From assembly GCF_020447315.1 (NCBI RefSeq), contig NZ_JAJADQ010000002.1, forward strand, positions 496,001-560,000: a stretch of DNA of 64,000 nt. The letters are read 5' to 3'. The notes under the pieces were generated by a model that saw only the letters and a program-made list of their open reading frames with translations, was not told the DNA's origin and did not search any database. This document shows, in pieces, positions 1-8,027 of the stretch (position 1 is the stretch's first letter; each line of letters begins with the position of its first letter). This stretch comes from Hymenobacter nitidus. GTDB lineage: Bacteria > Bacteroidota > Bacteroidia > Cytophagales > Hymenobacteraceae. Both the position numbers and the translations under genes were made by a program.

Positions 1-240
1 GCCCAGCCCGGGGCCGTGCTCGTGACGACGCCCAACGCCGACTACAATCAGCGCTACGAAAGCCTCTCGGCCGGCGAGTTTCGCCACCAGGACCACCGCT
101 TCGAATGGAGCCGGGAGCAATTCTCGGCCTGGGCCGCGGGTGTGGCCGAACGCCACGGCTACCGGGTACGCATTGAGCCGCTGGGTCCGGAAGCCGGGGA
201 GTTCGGGACTCCGTCGCAGCTGGCCGTGTTTGAGCGGTAG
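1..240 (+). CDS. hen1: 3'-terminal RNA ribose 2'-O-methyltransferase Hen1, C-terminal fragment
   Basis: Only the last 79 codons lie in the window; the frame is open from base 1, so the gene starts upstream. The visible part carries the bacterial Hen1 signature TTPNADYNQRY...FRHQDHRFEWSREQF..W, which in this family forms part of the SAM-dependent methyltransferase core and supplies a metal-binding His. Bacterial Hen1 works with Pnkp: it 2'-O-methylates the 3' end at a ribotoxin cut before ligation, so that the sealed RNA cannot be cut again at that place. A full-length Pnkp gene lies about 5 kb downstream on the same strand (5387-8008) rather than directly adjoining. The family call is firm from the motif; integrity of the N-terminal part cannot be judged. 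Confidence 0.88.
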   Translation, partial: AQPGAVLVTTPNADYNQRYESLSAGEFRHQDHRFEWSREQFSAWAAGVAERHGYRVRIEPLGPEAGEFGTPSQLAVFER

Positions 241-281
241 CCCCGGACCGGGCCCGGTTTCTGGCCGGGCTACCGGCAACG

Positions 282-539
282 TCAGCGGAGGATTTTACCG
301 CGCAGGTCCCAGTGGCTCGACTTGACCGTTACGCCGTCGGGCTCCCGCTTGATGGTGCGCGTGTACCGCTCACCGGCAATGAGTCCATCGGGCCGGCGCT
401 TGCCGAAAAACAGCGTTACCGGCTCGCCGTACTCGTTGGTAACGAAGGTGATGTCGTAGCCTTTGAACACGTCGTCGATGCTGGTTTTCGGCTCGAAGGT
501 CTTGCTCAGCTTCTTATCTAAGTCGGGGTGCAGGGGCAT
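282..539 (-). CDS. Small hypothetical protein (85 aa)
   Basis: An 85-residue soluble protein that I do not assign to a family. It starts MPLHPDLDKKLSKTFEP and ends in a basic stretch (HWDLRGKILR). There is no signal peptide or membrane segment; the pattern of alternating hydrophobic residues (YDITFVTNEY, VTLFFGKR) suggests a small beta-rich fold. It is convergent with hen1 and is followed upstream by the leftward DoxX gene, from which it is separated by about 150 bases that hold an 11-bp inverted repeat (590-620). Coding status is supported by length, codon usage like its neighbours and lack of a better overlapping frame. Confidence 0.6.
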   Translation of the reverse strand: MPLHPDLDKKLSKTFEPKTSIDDVFKGYDITFVTNEYGEPVTLFFGKRRPDGLIAGERYTRTIKREPDGVTVKSSHWDLRGKILR

Positions 540-690
540 GGCGCAGGAAATAAACAGGTACCGTGTTTCTACGGCAATTCCCGCTGGCAGATGCCCCGCC
601 AGATTATCCGGCGGGGCATCGTTCCGCTTTTACTCACCCGTGGCAAGCCTCTCAACTCTGTGGCAAACCCGATGTAGCGACTGGCCGGGG

Positions 691-1071
691 CTATTGTGCG
701 CCGGCTGCGGGGGTGGAAACGGTCAAAAACGCCGACCGGTCGCGCACGAAGGCCGCCACCCAGACCAGAGTCAGAATAAGGATGGGTGCTACCGGGCTGC
801 GGCCGTGCGAGAGGTCGGTGGCAATGGCGCCGGCAAAGTAGCTGGTGAGCAGCAGCAGGCCCAGCTTCATGGTTTGGGGAAAGAGAAACAGGGCCGTGAA
901 GAGCAGCTCCATAGCTCCCAGCGCCAGGCGCAGATGCGGTACGCCGACTTCGGCAAGCACCTTTTCAATGTCGGGCCCACCCACCAGCTTCATGATGCCG
1001 CTGGCCAGGATCATCAGGGCGGGCACGGCCGTGAGCAGGCCGGCAAATACGGTTTTCTTGTTAAGGGTCAT
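691..1071 (-). CDS. DoxX-like small membrane protein
   Basis: A 126-residue protein with four predicted membrane helices (VFAGLLTAVPALMILASGIM; LRLALGAMELLFTALFLFP; MKLGLLLLTSYFAGAIATDL; PILILTLVWVAAFV), matching the DoxX/DoxX-like family in size and layout, including the Gly/Lys after helix 1 and the SHGRSP loop. The ATG at 1071 (MTLNKKT) is preferred over an in-frame start 114 bases upstream, because the extra residues are Pro-rich and would run into the regulatory region. It is divergent from an HxlR-family regulator whose operator-like palindrome lies between them, so it is probably the regulated gene. Family members are linked to redox or detoxification; the substrate here is unknown. 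Confidence 0.82.
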   Translation of the reverse strand: MTLNKKTVFAGLLTAVPALMILASGIMKLVGGPDIEKVLAEVGVPHLRLALGAMELLFTALFLFPQTMKLGLLLLTSYFAGAIATDLSHGRSPVAPILILTLVWVAAFVRDRSAFLTVSTPAAGAQ

Positions 1072-1186
1072 CGGCGTAAAAAGTCGTAGGCAGTGAAAAA
1101 CAACGCTGTAGCCGGCCGGCGGTGGCGGGCTGGTGCCGGCAAAGGTGGCGCCCAACCGGGTATATTCCGGATAGTGGTTACCCAAA

Positions 1187-1200
1187 GGATACCGGTATCC
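1187..1200. promoter_or_regulatory. Perfect 14-bp palindrome, likely HxlR operator
   Basis: The bases GGATACCGGTATCC read the same on both strands and sit in the 167-bp divergent gap between the DoxX-like gene and the HxlR-type regulator, 39 bp before the regulator's ATG. HxlR proteins are dimeric winged-helix regulators that usually bind dyad sites in their own divergent promoter. The assignment is inferred from position and symmetry. Confidence 0.55.
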
Positions 1201-1238
1201 TCGGAGCTACCCAGCTGATTTCTAGCGACCTTTACCCC

Positions 1239-1646
1239 ATGCCGATACCCCAGCCCCTGCCTTCGCACCACGAGTGCACCGGCGCCATGCGCTCCGTGCG
1301 CGACTCCCTCGACCTGCTCGGCGGCAAGTGGAAGCTGCCCATTATTCTGGGGCTGAGCGGGGGGCCAAAACGCTTCAAGCAACTCCAGCGCGAGGTGACG
1401 GGCATTACCGCCAAAATGCTGAGCAAGGAACTCAAGGAGCTGGAAATGAACGGGCTGCTGACCCGCCAGGTGCAGGCCGACGCCGTGCCCGTGGCCGTGA
1501 CCTACACGCTGGCCGAGTACGGCCATACCCTGTTTCCCGTCATCGAGGCCCTGCACGCCTGGGGCCAGCAGCACCGCGCCCACATCATGCGCCCGGCCCC
1601 GTTGCCAGCCCCGCCCACTGCGGTTGCCGAAGAGGTGCTGGCGTAG
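1239..1646 (+). CDS. HxlR-family winged-helix transcriptional regulator
   Basis: A 135-residue DNA-binding protein. It has the family start HHECTGAMRSVRDSLDLLGGKWKLPII, the recognition-helix region RFKQLQREVTGITAKMLSKELKELE, and the wing YTLAEYGHTLFPVIEALHAWG. The Cys of the N-terminal ECTGAM motif is the residue that senses thiol-reactive or oxidising compounds in several HxlR/YodB-type members, so redox sensing is possible. The ATG at 1239 (MPIPQPLPSHH) is chosen because family members start a few residues before that Cys; an upstream in-frame ATG lies across the palindrome. It is divergent from the DoxX-like gene and likely regulates it and itself. Confidence 0.9.
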   Translation: MPIPQPLPSHHECTGAMRSVRDSLDLLGGKWKLPIILGLSGGPKRFKQLQREVTGITAKMLSKELKELEMNGLLTRQVQADAVPVAVTYTLAEYGHTLFPVIEALHAWGQQHRAHIMRPAPLPAPPTAVAEEVLA

Positions 1647-1786
1647 CGCTGCGGCAGGCTCAGGGCGTGCCGGACCGGGCAAGCCAGTAAAATAATTCGG
1701 GGCTGCGTGTGGCCGCAAATCCCTACCGCAGAACAGGAAAGAGGATTATTGCCAGACCCCGGCGGGCAAAGTGCGGCAAGCTTGCG

Positions 1787-1794
1787 TACTTTTG
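1787..1794 (+). promoter_or_regulatory. Promoter -7 element (TAnnTTTG)
   Basis: TACTTTTG matches the Bacteroidota -7 consensus TAnnTTTG and lies 28 bp before the ATG at 1823. No clear -33 TTTG is visible at the expected spacing. It supports the start chosen for the OmpA-family gene. Confidence 0.5.
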
Positions 1795-1822
1795 TGCTTT
1801 CCTATTCCCGCTTTCTCTGCTT

Positions 1823-3796
1823 ATGAAGGTTTTGCTGACGCTACTCCTGGCCGTTTGCTGGCTACAGCTGTCTGCGCAGCAGCCTTCGGCGCTGAGTGTC
1901 CATACCAATACGAAAGCGCAGATCCGGCTTACCTACCCCGAAACCTGGCAGCGCCACCGCAGCGAAGACCGCACGGAAGTAACCTGGTATGCCAGCACCC
2001 GGCGGCCCGCGCCAGCCGTTGTCACGCTCACCATCAAGCCCCTGCCCGCCGGGCTTCAGGACGAGGCCAACCTACTGACGGCGGGCCAGCCCGATTCGCT
2101 CTGGCGCCGCATCCGGCGCCTGCCCCGGGCCCAGGTGCTGCACCTCGACCAGCACGACGCGGGCAGCCACCAGGAAGTGCGCTACGCCTACACCTTCGCC
2201 CCGGCTCCCGGTCCCACCCGCACCCGCGTGGAAGGCCGCCGGCTGTGGCGCGGCGGCTATGAGTACCGGCTGGAATACCGGGCCACCACCGACCAGGACG
2301 GCCGCTACCTGACGCCCGGCCGGCAGCTCCTGGCCTCCTTCACCTTTACCGGCACCCCGCCCAGCCGCCGCTACGACGAGCAGCGCTGCGACGACAAGAT
2401 GTACGGCATTGCGGCCCTGCGCTTTCGCAACGAGCGGTGGGAAGACGACTGCCGCACCATTCACGAGTTCAACGTTTCCGCCCCCGCCGAGCCGCCCCGC
2501 ATTCACCGGCAGGTGCTGCCTTTCCAGTCCTACGCCCTGGCCAAAGGCTTCGACAACTGCCTGTACTCGGTGACCAAGGCCCCGACCGACACCCTGGAGC
2601 GCATATACCGCTACGACCCCAGCACCCGCCAGGGCCGCTACACGAGCTGGCAACTGCCACCCCAGGGCCCCGAAAACGTCTGGATTTCGGCCGCTACCGA
2701 CGAATACGGCGACCTGTACTTCATGACCTCCGACGCCGGACAGCTGGTGAAAGTCAGCCCCCGCGACGGGCAGGTGACGGTGCTCTGGACCACCGACCCC
2801 ATGCAGAAAGCGCCCTATTACCCGGCCATCGGCCTGGACGGCACCGGCTCCCACGGCAACTTCTGCCTCGACGACGCCCACACGCTCTACCAGGTCTACA
2901 GCACCGACGGCTCCATTCTGAGCGTGAACCTGAACACCCGCCAGCCCGGCCCGGAGCGAGTGCAGCTCTCGGGCCTGCCCAAGCGCGGCGGCTACAGCGA
3001 CCTGCTCTTTCAGAACGATGCCTCAGGGCGCCGCCGCCTGTACCTGGCCGGACCCAAGGCGCTGTATGAGGTGGATATGGCCCGCCGCGAGGCCCACTAC
3101 GTGCGCCGGGGCGTGTATACCGACCTGGCCGGCTGCAACCTGTTTCGGGTAGCGGCCCCGGTAGCGGCGGCCCCGGCTGCGCCTGTGCCCACCACAGCCA
3201 CCTGGCGCGGCCGGGTGCTCGATGCCGTTACGTTCCAGCCCCTGCCCCAGGCCCAGCTGCAGCTGCAGGCCGGGGGCACACCTACCACCGTGCCGCTGGC
3301 TGCCGACGGCAGCTTTACGTTTGCGGCCGAGCCGGGCCGCTCCTACGCGGCCCACGTGCAGCTGGCCGGCTACCTGGCCGCCGACAGCGCCTTTACCACC
3401 CGCACCGGGCCCTACGTGCAGGATATTCTGCTGTTCCCGCTGGCCGTGGGCACCACGCTGCCCCTGGAAAACGTGCAGTTTACCCAGGGCAAAGCCGACT
3501 TGCTGCCCTCGTCCTTCCCCGCCCTCGACCAGCTTATCAGCCTGCTGACCCGAAACCCCACACTGACCATCGAGCTGCGGGGCCACACCGACAACCAGGG
3601 CGACCCGCAGAAAAACGTGGTGCTGAGCCAGGAGCGGGTGGCCGCCGTGAAGACCTACCTGGTGGAGCGCGGCATCGGAGCCCCGCGCATCACGGGTAGC
3701 GGGCTGGGCGGGGCCGAGCCCCGGGCCAGCAACGCCCGCGAAGCCACGCGTAAGCTCAACCGCCGGGTGGAAGTGCGCGTGACGAGCGTGCACTAA
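1823..3796 (+). CDS. OmpA-family envelope protein with beta-propeller and CarboxypepD-type domain
   Basis: A 657-residue exported protein. It has a signal peptide (MKVLLTLLLAVCWLQLSAQQ), then a region resembling lipid/photosystem-like surface modules (LTYPETWQRHR...), a middle block of about 200 residues with repeated YRYDP/ YLAGPKALYEVDM strands like a beta-propeller, a carboxypeptidase-regulatory-like domain (WRGRVLDAVTFQPLPQAQLQL) and a C-terminal OmpA domain (IELRGHTDNQGD ... RKLNRRVEVRV) that binds peptidoglycan. Such fusions are common in Bacteroidota envelopes. The ATG at 1823 begins the signal peptide and follows a TAnnTTTG element, so the in-frame start 114 bases earlier is rejected. 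OmpA domain assignment is firm; the propeller is inferred. Confidence 0.85.
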   Translation: MKVLLTLLLAVCWLQLSAQQPSALSVHTNTKAQIRLTYPETWQRHRSEDRTEVTWYASTRRPAPAVVTLTIKPLPAGLQDEANLLTAGQPDSLWRRIRRLPRAQVLHLDQHDAGSHQEVRYAYTFAPAPGPTRTRVEGRRLWRGGYEYRLEYRATTDQDGRYLTPGRQLLASFTFTGTPPSRRYDEQRCDDKMYGIAALRFRNERWEDDCRTIHEFNVSAPAEPPRIHRQVLPFQSYALAKGFDNCLYSVTKAPTDTLERIYRYDPSTRQGRYTSWQLPPQGPENVWISAATDEYGDLYFMTSDAGQLVKVSPRDGQVTVLWTTDPMQKAPYYPAIGLDGTGSHGNFCLDDAHTLYQVYSTDGSILSVNLNTRQPGPERVQLSGLPKRGGYSDLLFQNDASGRRRLYLAGPKALYEVDMARREAHYVRRGVYTDLAGCNLFRVAAPVAAAPAAPVPTTATWRGRVLDAVTFQPLPQAQLQLQAGGTPTTVPLAADGSFTFAAEPGRSYAAHVQLAGYLAADSAFTTRTGPYVQDILLFPLAVGTTLPLENVQFTQGKADLLPSSFPALDQLISLLTRNPTLTIELRGHTDNQGDPQKNVVLSQERVAAVKTYLVERGIGAPRITGSGLGGAEPRASNAREATRKLNRRVEVRVTSVH

Positions 3797-3891
3797 GTGT
3801 TGCGTGGGCGGCACCCGCTCTAATCCGGAAAAAGTCGGCCGGTTTTGCCGTTTTGCCGTTTTAGAGTTTTCCACCTTTCCTACTGCTGCTT

Positions 3892-4329
3892 ATGCTCCCC
3901 TTGCTGCTGCGTCTGGTCGTCTGGTTTCCCTTGGCAATTTTGAACCCGGCGGCCCAGGGGCTACCGGGTTGGGCCGGTACCTTCACGTATGCGGAAAAGC
4001 CGGTGAAGGCCCTGGCCGACTACAGCATGGTCATGGCATGGAAGCTGCAGCTGCAGCCACAGGGTACTAGTCTGGCCGGCACGCTGGGTGTTGAGGGTCA
4101 GCAGACGTTCATGCAGCTGCAGGTGCGGGCAACCGGCTCGGCCCAGGAGGCCCAGGTCGTTTTCGTGCGGGGCCTCGAGGGCACCGGCTACCAGCAGCTC
4201 AAACCCGGCGACGTGCTGTTTCGGTTACGAAAAGATCCTAAAGGCAAGTTGTTGACGTACTGGGGCAAGCTGCAACCCCGGCTGAGCGAAAAGTACCAGG
4301 ATGGGCAGCTCTGCTTTGTGAAGCAGTAA
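3892..4329 (+). CDS. Secreted hypothetical protein (145 aa)
   Basis: A 145-residue protein with an N-terminal hydrophobic export segment (MLPLLLRLVVWFPLAILN), cleaved probably near PAAQG. The mature part begins WAGTFTYAEKPVKALADYSMVMAWKLQL and is rich in beta-strand pattern, recalling the small secreted WAGTY/DUF5991-like proteins of Bacteroidota; that match is from memory and tentative. It ends KLQPRLSEKYQDGQLCFVKQ with a single Cys. It stands alone between the OmpA-family gene and a leftward pair. Function unknown. Confidence 0.68.
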   Translation: MLPLLLRLVVWFPLAILNPAAQGLPGWAGTFTYAEKPVKALADYSMVMAWKLQLQPQGTSLAGTLGVEGQQTFMQLQVRATGSAQEAQVVFVRGLEGTGYQQLKPGDVLFRLRKDPKGKLLTYWGKLQPRLSEKYQDGQLCFVKQ

Positions 4330-4333
4330 GGAG

Positions 4334-4885
4334 CTATTCGTCCTCCGCGCGGGTCGCAATGAGCCTTTTCATGGTCTTGCGCTCCTGTCTCCGCTTTGCC
4401 GCTTTGGGCGGTATCCCGTCCCAGCGGTTTTTATCCGTGCAGAGCCTGATTTTGCCGCCGTAGGACAATAATGAGCCCTGCCGGATCATCAGGCCCTGCA
4501 GATGGCAGTCGTCGTAACCACACAGGTGCTTTGAGTAGGTGCCGAAGCTGCGGTGCCGCAGCTTTTTGCTTGCAAGAATTCGTTGCTGGCTCAAGCGGAT
4601 GTTCTCCCAGGCTTGTGCTTGGTCGGCCACGGTCAGCTCCTCACCCAGCGTGCTCAGCGCAAAATAAGTAACGGGGTCTTTGAGCTGTAAAAAATCGAAT
4701 GGCTTGGCAAAGGCGGCAACAACTAAGTCACGGAGCCGCTGTTTTTCTTCGAGGCTGAGCTTGGTGCTTTCCACAATGCCCCTGAATAAGCCGAGGGTAT
4801 TGAAATCCGTGTAGTTGCGGTGGTGCTCTAGCAAGTAGAGGCACTCGCCTAAACTAAGCGTATTGAACTGCCGGTTGATTTTCAT
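4334..4885 (-). CDS. Hypothetical protein (183 aa) with Cys/His cluster
   Basis: A 183-residue, probably cytoplasmic protein of no family known to me. The N-terminal two thirds are helical (SLGECLYLLEHHRNYTDFNTLGLFRGI; LSLEEKQRLRDLVVAAF). A central HLCGYDDCHLQG motif and a later RLCTDKNRW give three Cys and two His that could hold a metal, and the tail is highly basic (KAAKRRQERKTMKRL), which would suit nucleic-acid binding. It is convergent with the secreted gene (4 bases between stops) and lies downstream of the HAD-like gene on the same strand, with a 42-base gap, so the two may be co-transcribed. Confidence 0.6.
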   Translation of the reverse strand: MKINRQFNTLSLGECLYLLEHHRNYTDFNTLGLFRGIVESTKLSLEEKQRLRDLVVAAFAKPFDFLQLKDPVTYFALSTLGEELTVADQAQAWENIRLSQQRILASKKLRHRSFGTYSKHLCGYDDCHLQGLMIRQGSLLSYGGKIRLCTDKNRWDGIPPKAAKRRQERKTMKRLIATRAEDE

Positions 4886-4927
4886 GGCATCAGCTTAAGA
4901 CTCTGCCCGAAGGCACTGGAAGTTTCT

Positions 4928-5359
4928 TCAGGTAGTAGGAAGGTTCTTTTGCAGCACCTGCTGCAAGCATTTCTGTACCCGCACTAATTCGGCGGGCTGG
5001 TTAAGATCAACAATCACCAACCGGTCTGCCACGCCAACTGCCTGCAAGTGCGCTATTTCCGCCTGAAACGGCTGGTCATCGAGCCAGTAGAAATTGGACT
5101 GCGTATCTATGGCCTCGGTTGTCAGAGTATCCCAATCAGTGGGCAAAACCCGTTCTTTGAGTTTGTTGACGGTGGCAGCCTCTAAAAACGGCGAAAGGTA
5201 GTTCAGGGCGGAAGCGCTGCTACCTTTGCAATGCGTCGTGAGCCAGTAGCACTCAAAGTTTGAGGTTACAAACGCCACAAAGTCATCAACTCCTGCTGCT
5301 GCCCGCGTGTGCTTAGCGTTCAGCAATACGCCGTCAATATCCAGGTACAGTTTTATCAT
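4928..5359 (-). CDS. HAD-like phosphatase domain protein
   Basis: A 143-residue protein with the HAD motif I YLDIDGVLLN (nucleophile Asp in DIDG) at residues 5-14, motif II at YWLTTHCKG (Thr), and a late acidic motif YWLDDQPF (motif IV). It resembles the short HAD-like domain proteins often annotated in Bacteroidota as HAD-IA-like; no cap domain is present. Its start codon lies only 27 bp from that of pnkp on the other strand, so the promoters of the two genes must overlap each other or the coding sequences. Polynucleotide phosphatases also use the HAD fold, but nothing in the sequence ties this protein to RNA repair. Confidence 0.72.
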   Translation of the reverse strand: MIKLYLDIDGVLLNAKHTRAAAGVDDFVAFVTSNFECYWLTTHCKGSSASALNYLSPFLEAATVNKLKERVLPTDWDTLTTEAIDTQSNFYWLDDQPFQAEIAHLQAVGVADRLVIVDLNQPAELVRVQKCLQQVLQKNLPTT

Positions 5360-5386
5360 CCGGCGAAATTATCGTTTCTCTCGTCT

Positions 5387-8008
5387 ATGCCCTCCACTAC
5401 CCTCAAGCTCCCCGAACTGTCCCTGGTGTTGCTCATTGGCACCTCCGGGGCGGGAAAAAGTACCTTTGCCCGCCGCCTGTTCGGGGCCACCGAAATCGTG
5501 TCGTCGGACCAGTGCCGGGCCCTGGTGGCCGATGACGAGAACGACCAGGCCGCCACGCCCGACGCCTTTGCCCTGCTCCACTACCTGGTCGGGGTGCGCC
5601 TGCGGCGCGGTCTGCTCACGGTTATCGACGCCACCAACGTGCAGCCCGAGGCCCGCAAAACCCTGGTGCAGCTGGCCCGTGACTACCACGTGCTGCCCGC
5701 CGCCATTATTCTGGACGTGCCCGACCGCCTGGCCGAAGACCGCAACCGCCACCGCACCGAGCGCCAGCACCTGGGCCGCCACGTAGTGCCCCAGCAGCGC
5801 CAGCAGCTGCGCCGCAGCCTCAAAACGCTGAAAGCCGAGGGCTTCCGCCACATCTACCACCTGCACGGCCCCGAGGAAATCGACGCGGTGCAGGCCGTGG
5901 TGCGCGAGCCCCTGCACAACAACCGCAAAGCCGAAACCGGCCCCTTCGACATCATCGGCGACGTGCACGGCTGCTACGCCGAGCTGGTGCAGCTGCTGAC
6001 CAAGCTGGGCTACACCATTGAAGATGCGCCCGCCCACGACGTGCGCGACCTGGGAATACGCGTTACGGCCCCGGCCGGCCGCCGCGCCTTGTTTCTGGGT
6101 GATTTGGTGGACCGTGGCCCGGCCTCGCCCCAGGTCCTGCGCCTGGTAATGAGCATGGTGCGCGGCGGGCAGGCCCTATGCGTGCCCGGCAACCACGACA
6201 TCAAGCTGCTGCGCTACCTGAACGGCAAGCCGGTAAACGAAAAGCACGGCTTTGCCGAAACGGTAACTCAGCTGGCCCGGGAGTCGGACACGTTCAAAAA
6301 CCAGGTGCGCCAGTTTCTGGATGGCCTCGTGAGCCACTACGTGCTGGACGGCGGCCAGCTGGTGGTGGCCCACGCCGGCCTGCGCGAAGACATGCAGGGC
6401 CGGGGCTCGGGCGCGGTGCGGGCCTTTGCCCTGTTTGGCGAAACCACCGGGGAAATCGACGAGTTTGGCTTGCCCGTGCGCTACAACTGGGCCTCCGAGT
6501 ACCGCGGCCGGGCCATGGTGGTCTACGGTCACACGCCCGTGCCCGAGGCCGAGTGGCTCAACAACACCATCGACATTGATACCGGCTGCGTGTTTGGCGG
6601 CCGCCTCACGGCCCTGCGCTACCCCGAGCGGGAGCTGGTGAGTGTGCCCGCCGCCGAGGTCTACTGTGAGCCGGTACGCCCACTCGATTACCTGCAACGC
6701 CTGGCCGAAGCCAACCACCAATCGGAAGCCCCGAACCAGCTCACGGCCCAGCAGCAGCACGACGAGCTGCTCGACATCCGGGACGTGACGGGCAAGCAGA
6801 TCATCAAGACCCGTTTATTGCCCTCGGTGACGATTCGGGAGGAAAACGCCACGGCCGCCCTGGAGGTGATGTCGCGCTTTGCCCTCAACCCGAAGTGGCT
6901 GCTCTACCTGCCGCCCACCATGAGCCCCTCGGAAACCTCGGCCCTGCCCGATATGCTGGAGCACCCAGCCGAGGCCTTCGACTACTTCCGCCGCCAAGGC
7001 CTGGAGCGGGTGGTGTGCGAGGAAAAACATATGGGCAGCCGCGTGGTCGTGGTGCTGGCCCGGGACGAGGATGCCGCCCGCCGCCGCTTCGGCGTGGTGG
7101 GCGAAGGCGCGGGCAAGGTGTACACCCGCACCGGCCGCAACTTCTTCACCGACGCCCACCTGGAAACGGCTTTCCTGACCCGCCTGCAAGCGGCCCTGAC
7201 TTCCAGCGGCTTCTGGGACAAGCTCCGCACCGACTGGCTCTGCCTCGACGCCGAGCTGCTGCCCTGGTCGGCCAAGGCCCAGGAGCTGATCCGGAACCAG
7301 TATGCCGCCGTAGCCGCGGCGGCCACGGCGGCCCTGCCCGAAGTAGCCGCCGTGCTGACCCAGGCCAACAGCCGGGGCCTCGACGGCGTGGAAGCCCTGC
7401 TGGCCCGCACCACGGCCCGCCACAGCGCCGCCCAGCACTACGCCGAAGCGTACCGCCGCTACTGCTGGCCCGTGGAAAGCCTGGACGATTTGCGCCTGGC
7501 GCCCTTTCATCTGCTGGCTACCGAGGGCCGCACCTACTTCGACAAAGACCACGCCTGGCACATGGAAACCCTGCGCGCCCTGAGTTTGGCCGACGACGCG
7601 CTGCTGCGGGCTACGCCCTACCGCGTGGTGCACCTGCAGGACATTGCCGACGTGGAAGCCGCCACCCAGTGGTGGACGGACCTGACGGCGGCCGGCGGGG
7701 AAGGCATGGTGGTGAAGCCCTACGAGTTTATCCCCGGAGGCCGCAAAAACCTGGTGCAGCCCGCCCTCAAGTGCCGGGGCCGGGAGTACCTGCGCATCAT
7801 CTACGGCCCCGACTACCTGCTGCCCGGCAACCTGGAGCGCCTGCGCGAGCGGAACGTGAAAGGCAAGCGCAACCTGGCCCTGCGCGAGTTTGCCCTGGGT
7901 GTGGAAGGCCTGGAGCGGTTCGTGGCCGGGGCCCCGCTGCGCGAGGTGCACCAGTGCGTGTTCGGGGTGCTGGCCCTGGAAAGTGAGGCCGTGGACCCGC
8001 GTCTGTAG
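5387..8008 (+). CDS. pnkp: Polynucleotide kinase-phosphatase-ligase Pnkp
   Basis: An 873-residue three-domain RNA repair enzyme. The kinase domain has the P-loop GTSGAGKST (18-26) and heals 5'-OH ends. The metallophosphatase domain has GDVHGCY (191-197), GDLVDRGP (238-245) and PGNHD (267-271) and removes 2',3'-cyclic phosphate or 3'-phosphate. The C-terminal ligase/adenylyltransferase domain has motif I EEKHMGSR with Lys547 as the AMP acceptor, and GGEGMVVKP and LVQPALKCRGREYLRIIYG as late motifs. Length and order match bacterial Pnkp. The ATG at 5387 (MPSTTLKLPELSL) is preferred over an in-frame start inside the divergent gene. In known systems Pnkp needs Hen1 for ligation; the hen1 end is at 1-240. 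All catalytic motifs appear intact. Confidence 0.95.
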   Translation: MPSTTLKLPELSLVLLIGTSGAGKSTFARRLFGATEIVSSDQCRALVADDENDQAATPDAFALLHYLVGVRLRRGLLTVIDATNVQPEARKTLVQLARDYHVLPAAIILDVPDRLAEDRNRHRTERQHLGRHVVPQQRQQLRRSLKTLKAEGFRHIYHLHGPEEIDAVQAVVREPLHNNRKAETGPFDIIGDVHGCYAELVQLLTKLGYTIEDAPAHDVRDLGIRVTAPAGRRALFLGDLVDRGPASPQVLRLVMSMVRGGQALCVPGNHDIKLLRYLNGKPVNEKHGFAETVTQLARESDTFKNQVRQFLDGLVSHYVLDGGQLVVAHAGLREDMQGRGSGAVRAFALFGETTGEIDEFGLPVRYNWASEYRGRAMVVYGHTPVPEAEWLNNTIDIDTGCVFGGRLTALRYPERELVSVPAAEVYCEPVRPLDYLQRLAEANHQSEAPNQLTAQQQHDELLDIRDVTGKQIIKTRLLPSVTIREENATAALEVMSRFALNPKWLLYLPPTMSPSETSALPDMLEHPAEAFDYFRRQGLERVVCEEKHMGSRVVVVLARDEDAARRRFGVVGEGAGKVYTRTGRNFFTDAHLETAFLTRLQAALTSSGFWDKLRTDWLCLDAELLPWSAKAQELIRNQYAAVAAAATAALPEVAAVLTQANSRGLDGVEALLARTTARHSAAQHYAEAYRRYCWPVESLDDLRLAPFHLLATEGRTYFDKDHAWHMETLRALSLADDALLRATPYRVVHLQDIADVEAATQWWTDLTAAGGEGMVVKPYEFIPGGRKNLVQPALKCRGREYLRIIYGPDYLLPGNLERLRERNVKGKRNLALREFALGVEGLERFVAGAPLREVHQCVFGVLALESEAVDPRL

Positions 8009-8027
8009 CTGAGCTGGTATTTCCCGC

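Noticed and set aside
590..620. 11-bp inverted repeat considered as a terminator of the DoxX gene
   Set aside because: No T-run follows on either strand. It may fold but there is no support for termination.
2072..2881. Long open frame on the minus strand opposite the OmpA-family gene
   Set aside because: It is Gly/Val/Ala-rich, has no family features and is the antisense shadow of a GC-rich gene with clear domains. Many such frames occur opposite the large genes (for example 6815-8110, 17875-20562, 49657-51303, 62337-63908) and all were left out.
4928..5359. HAD-like gene as part of the RNA repair cassette
   Set aside because: It is divergent from pnkp, and Pnkp already has its own phosphatase; proximity alone is not enough.
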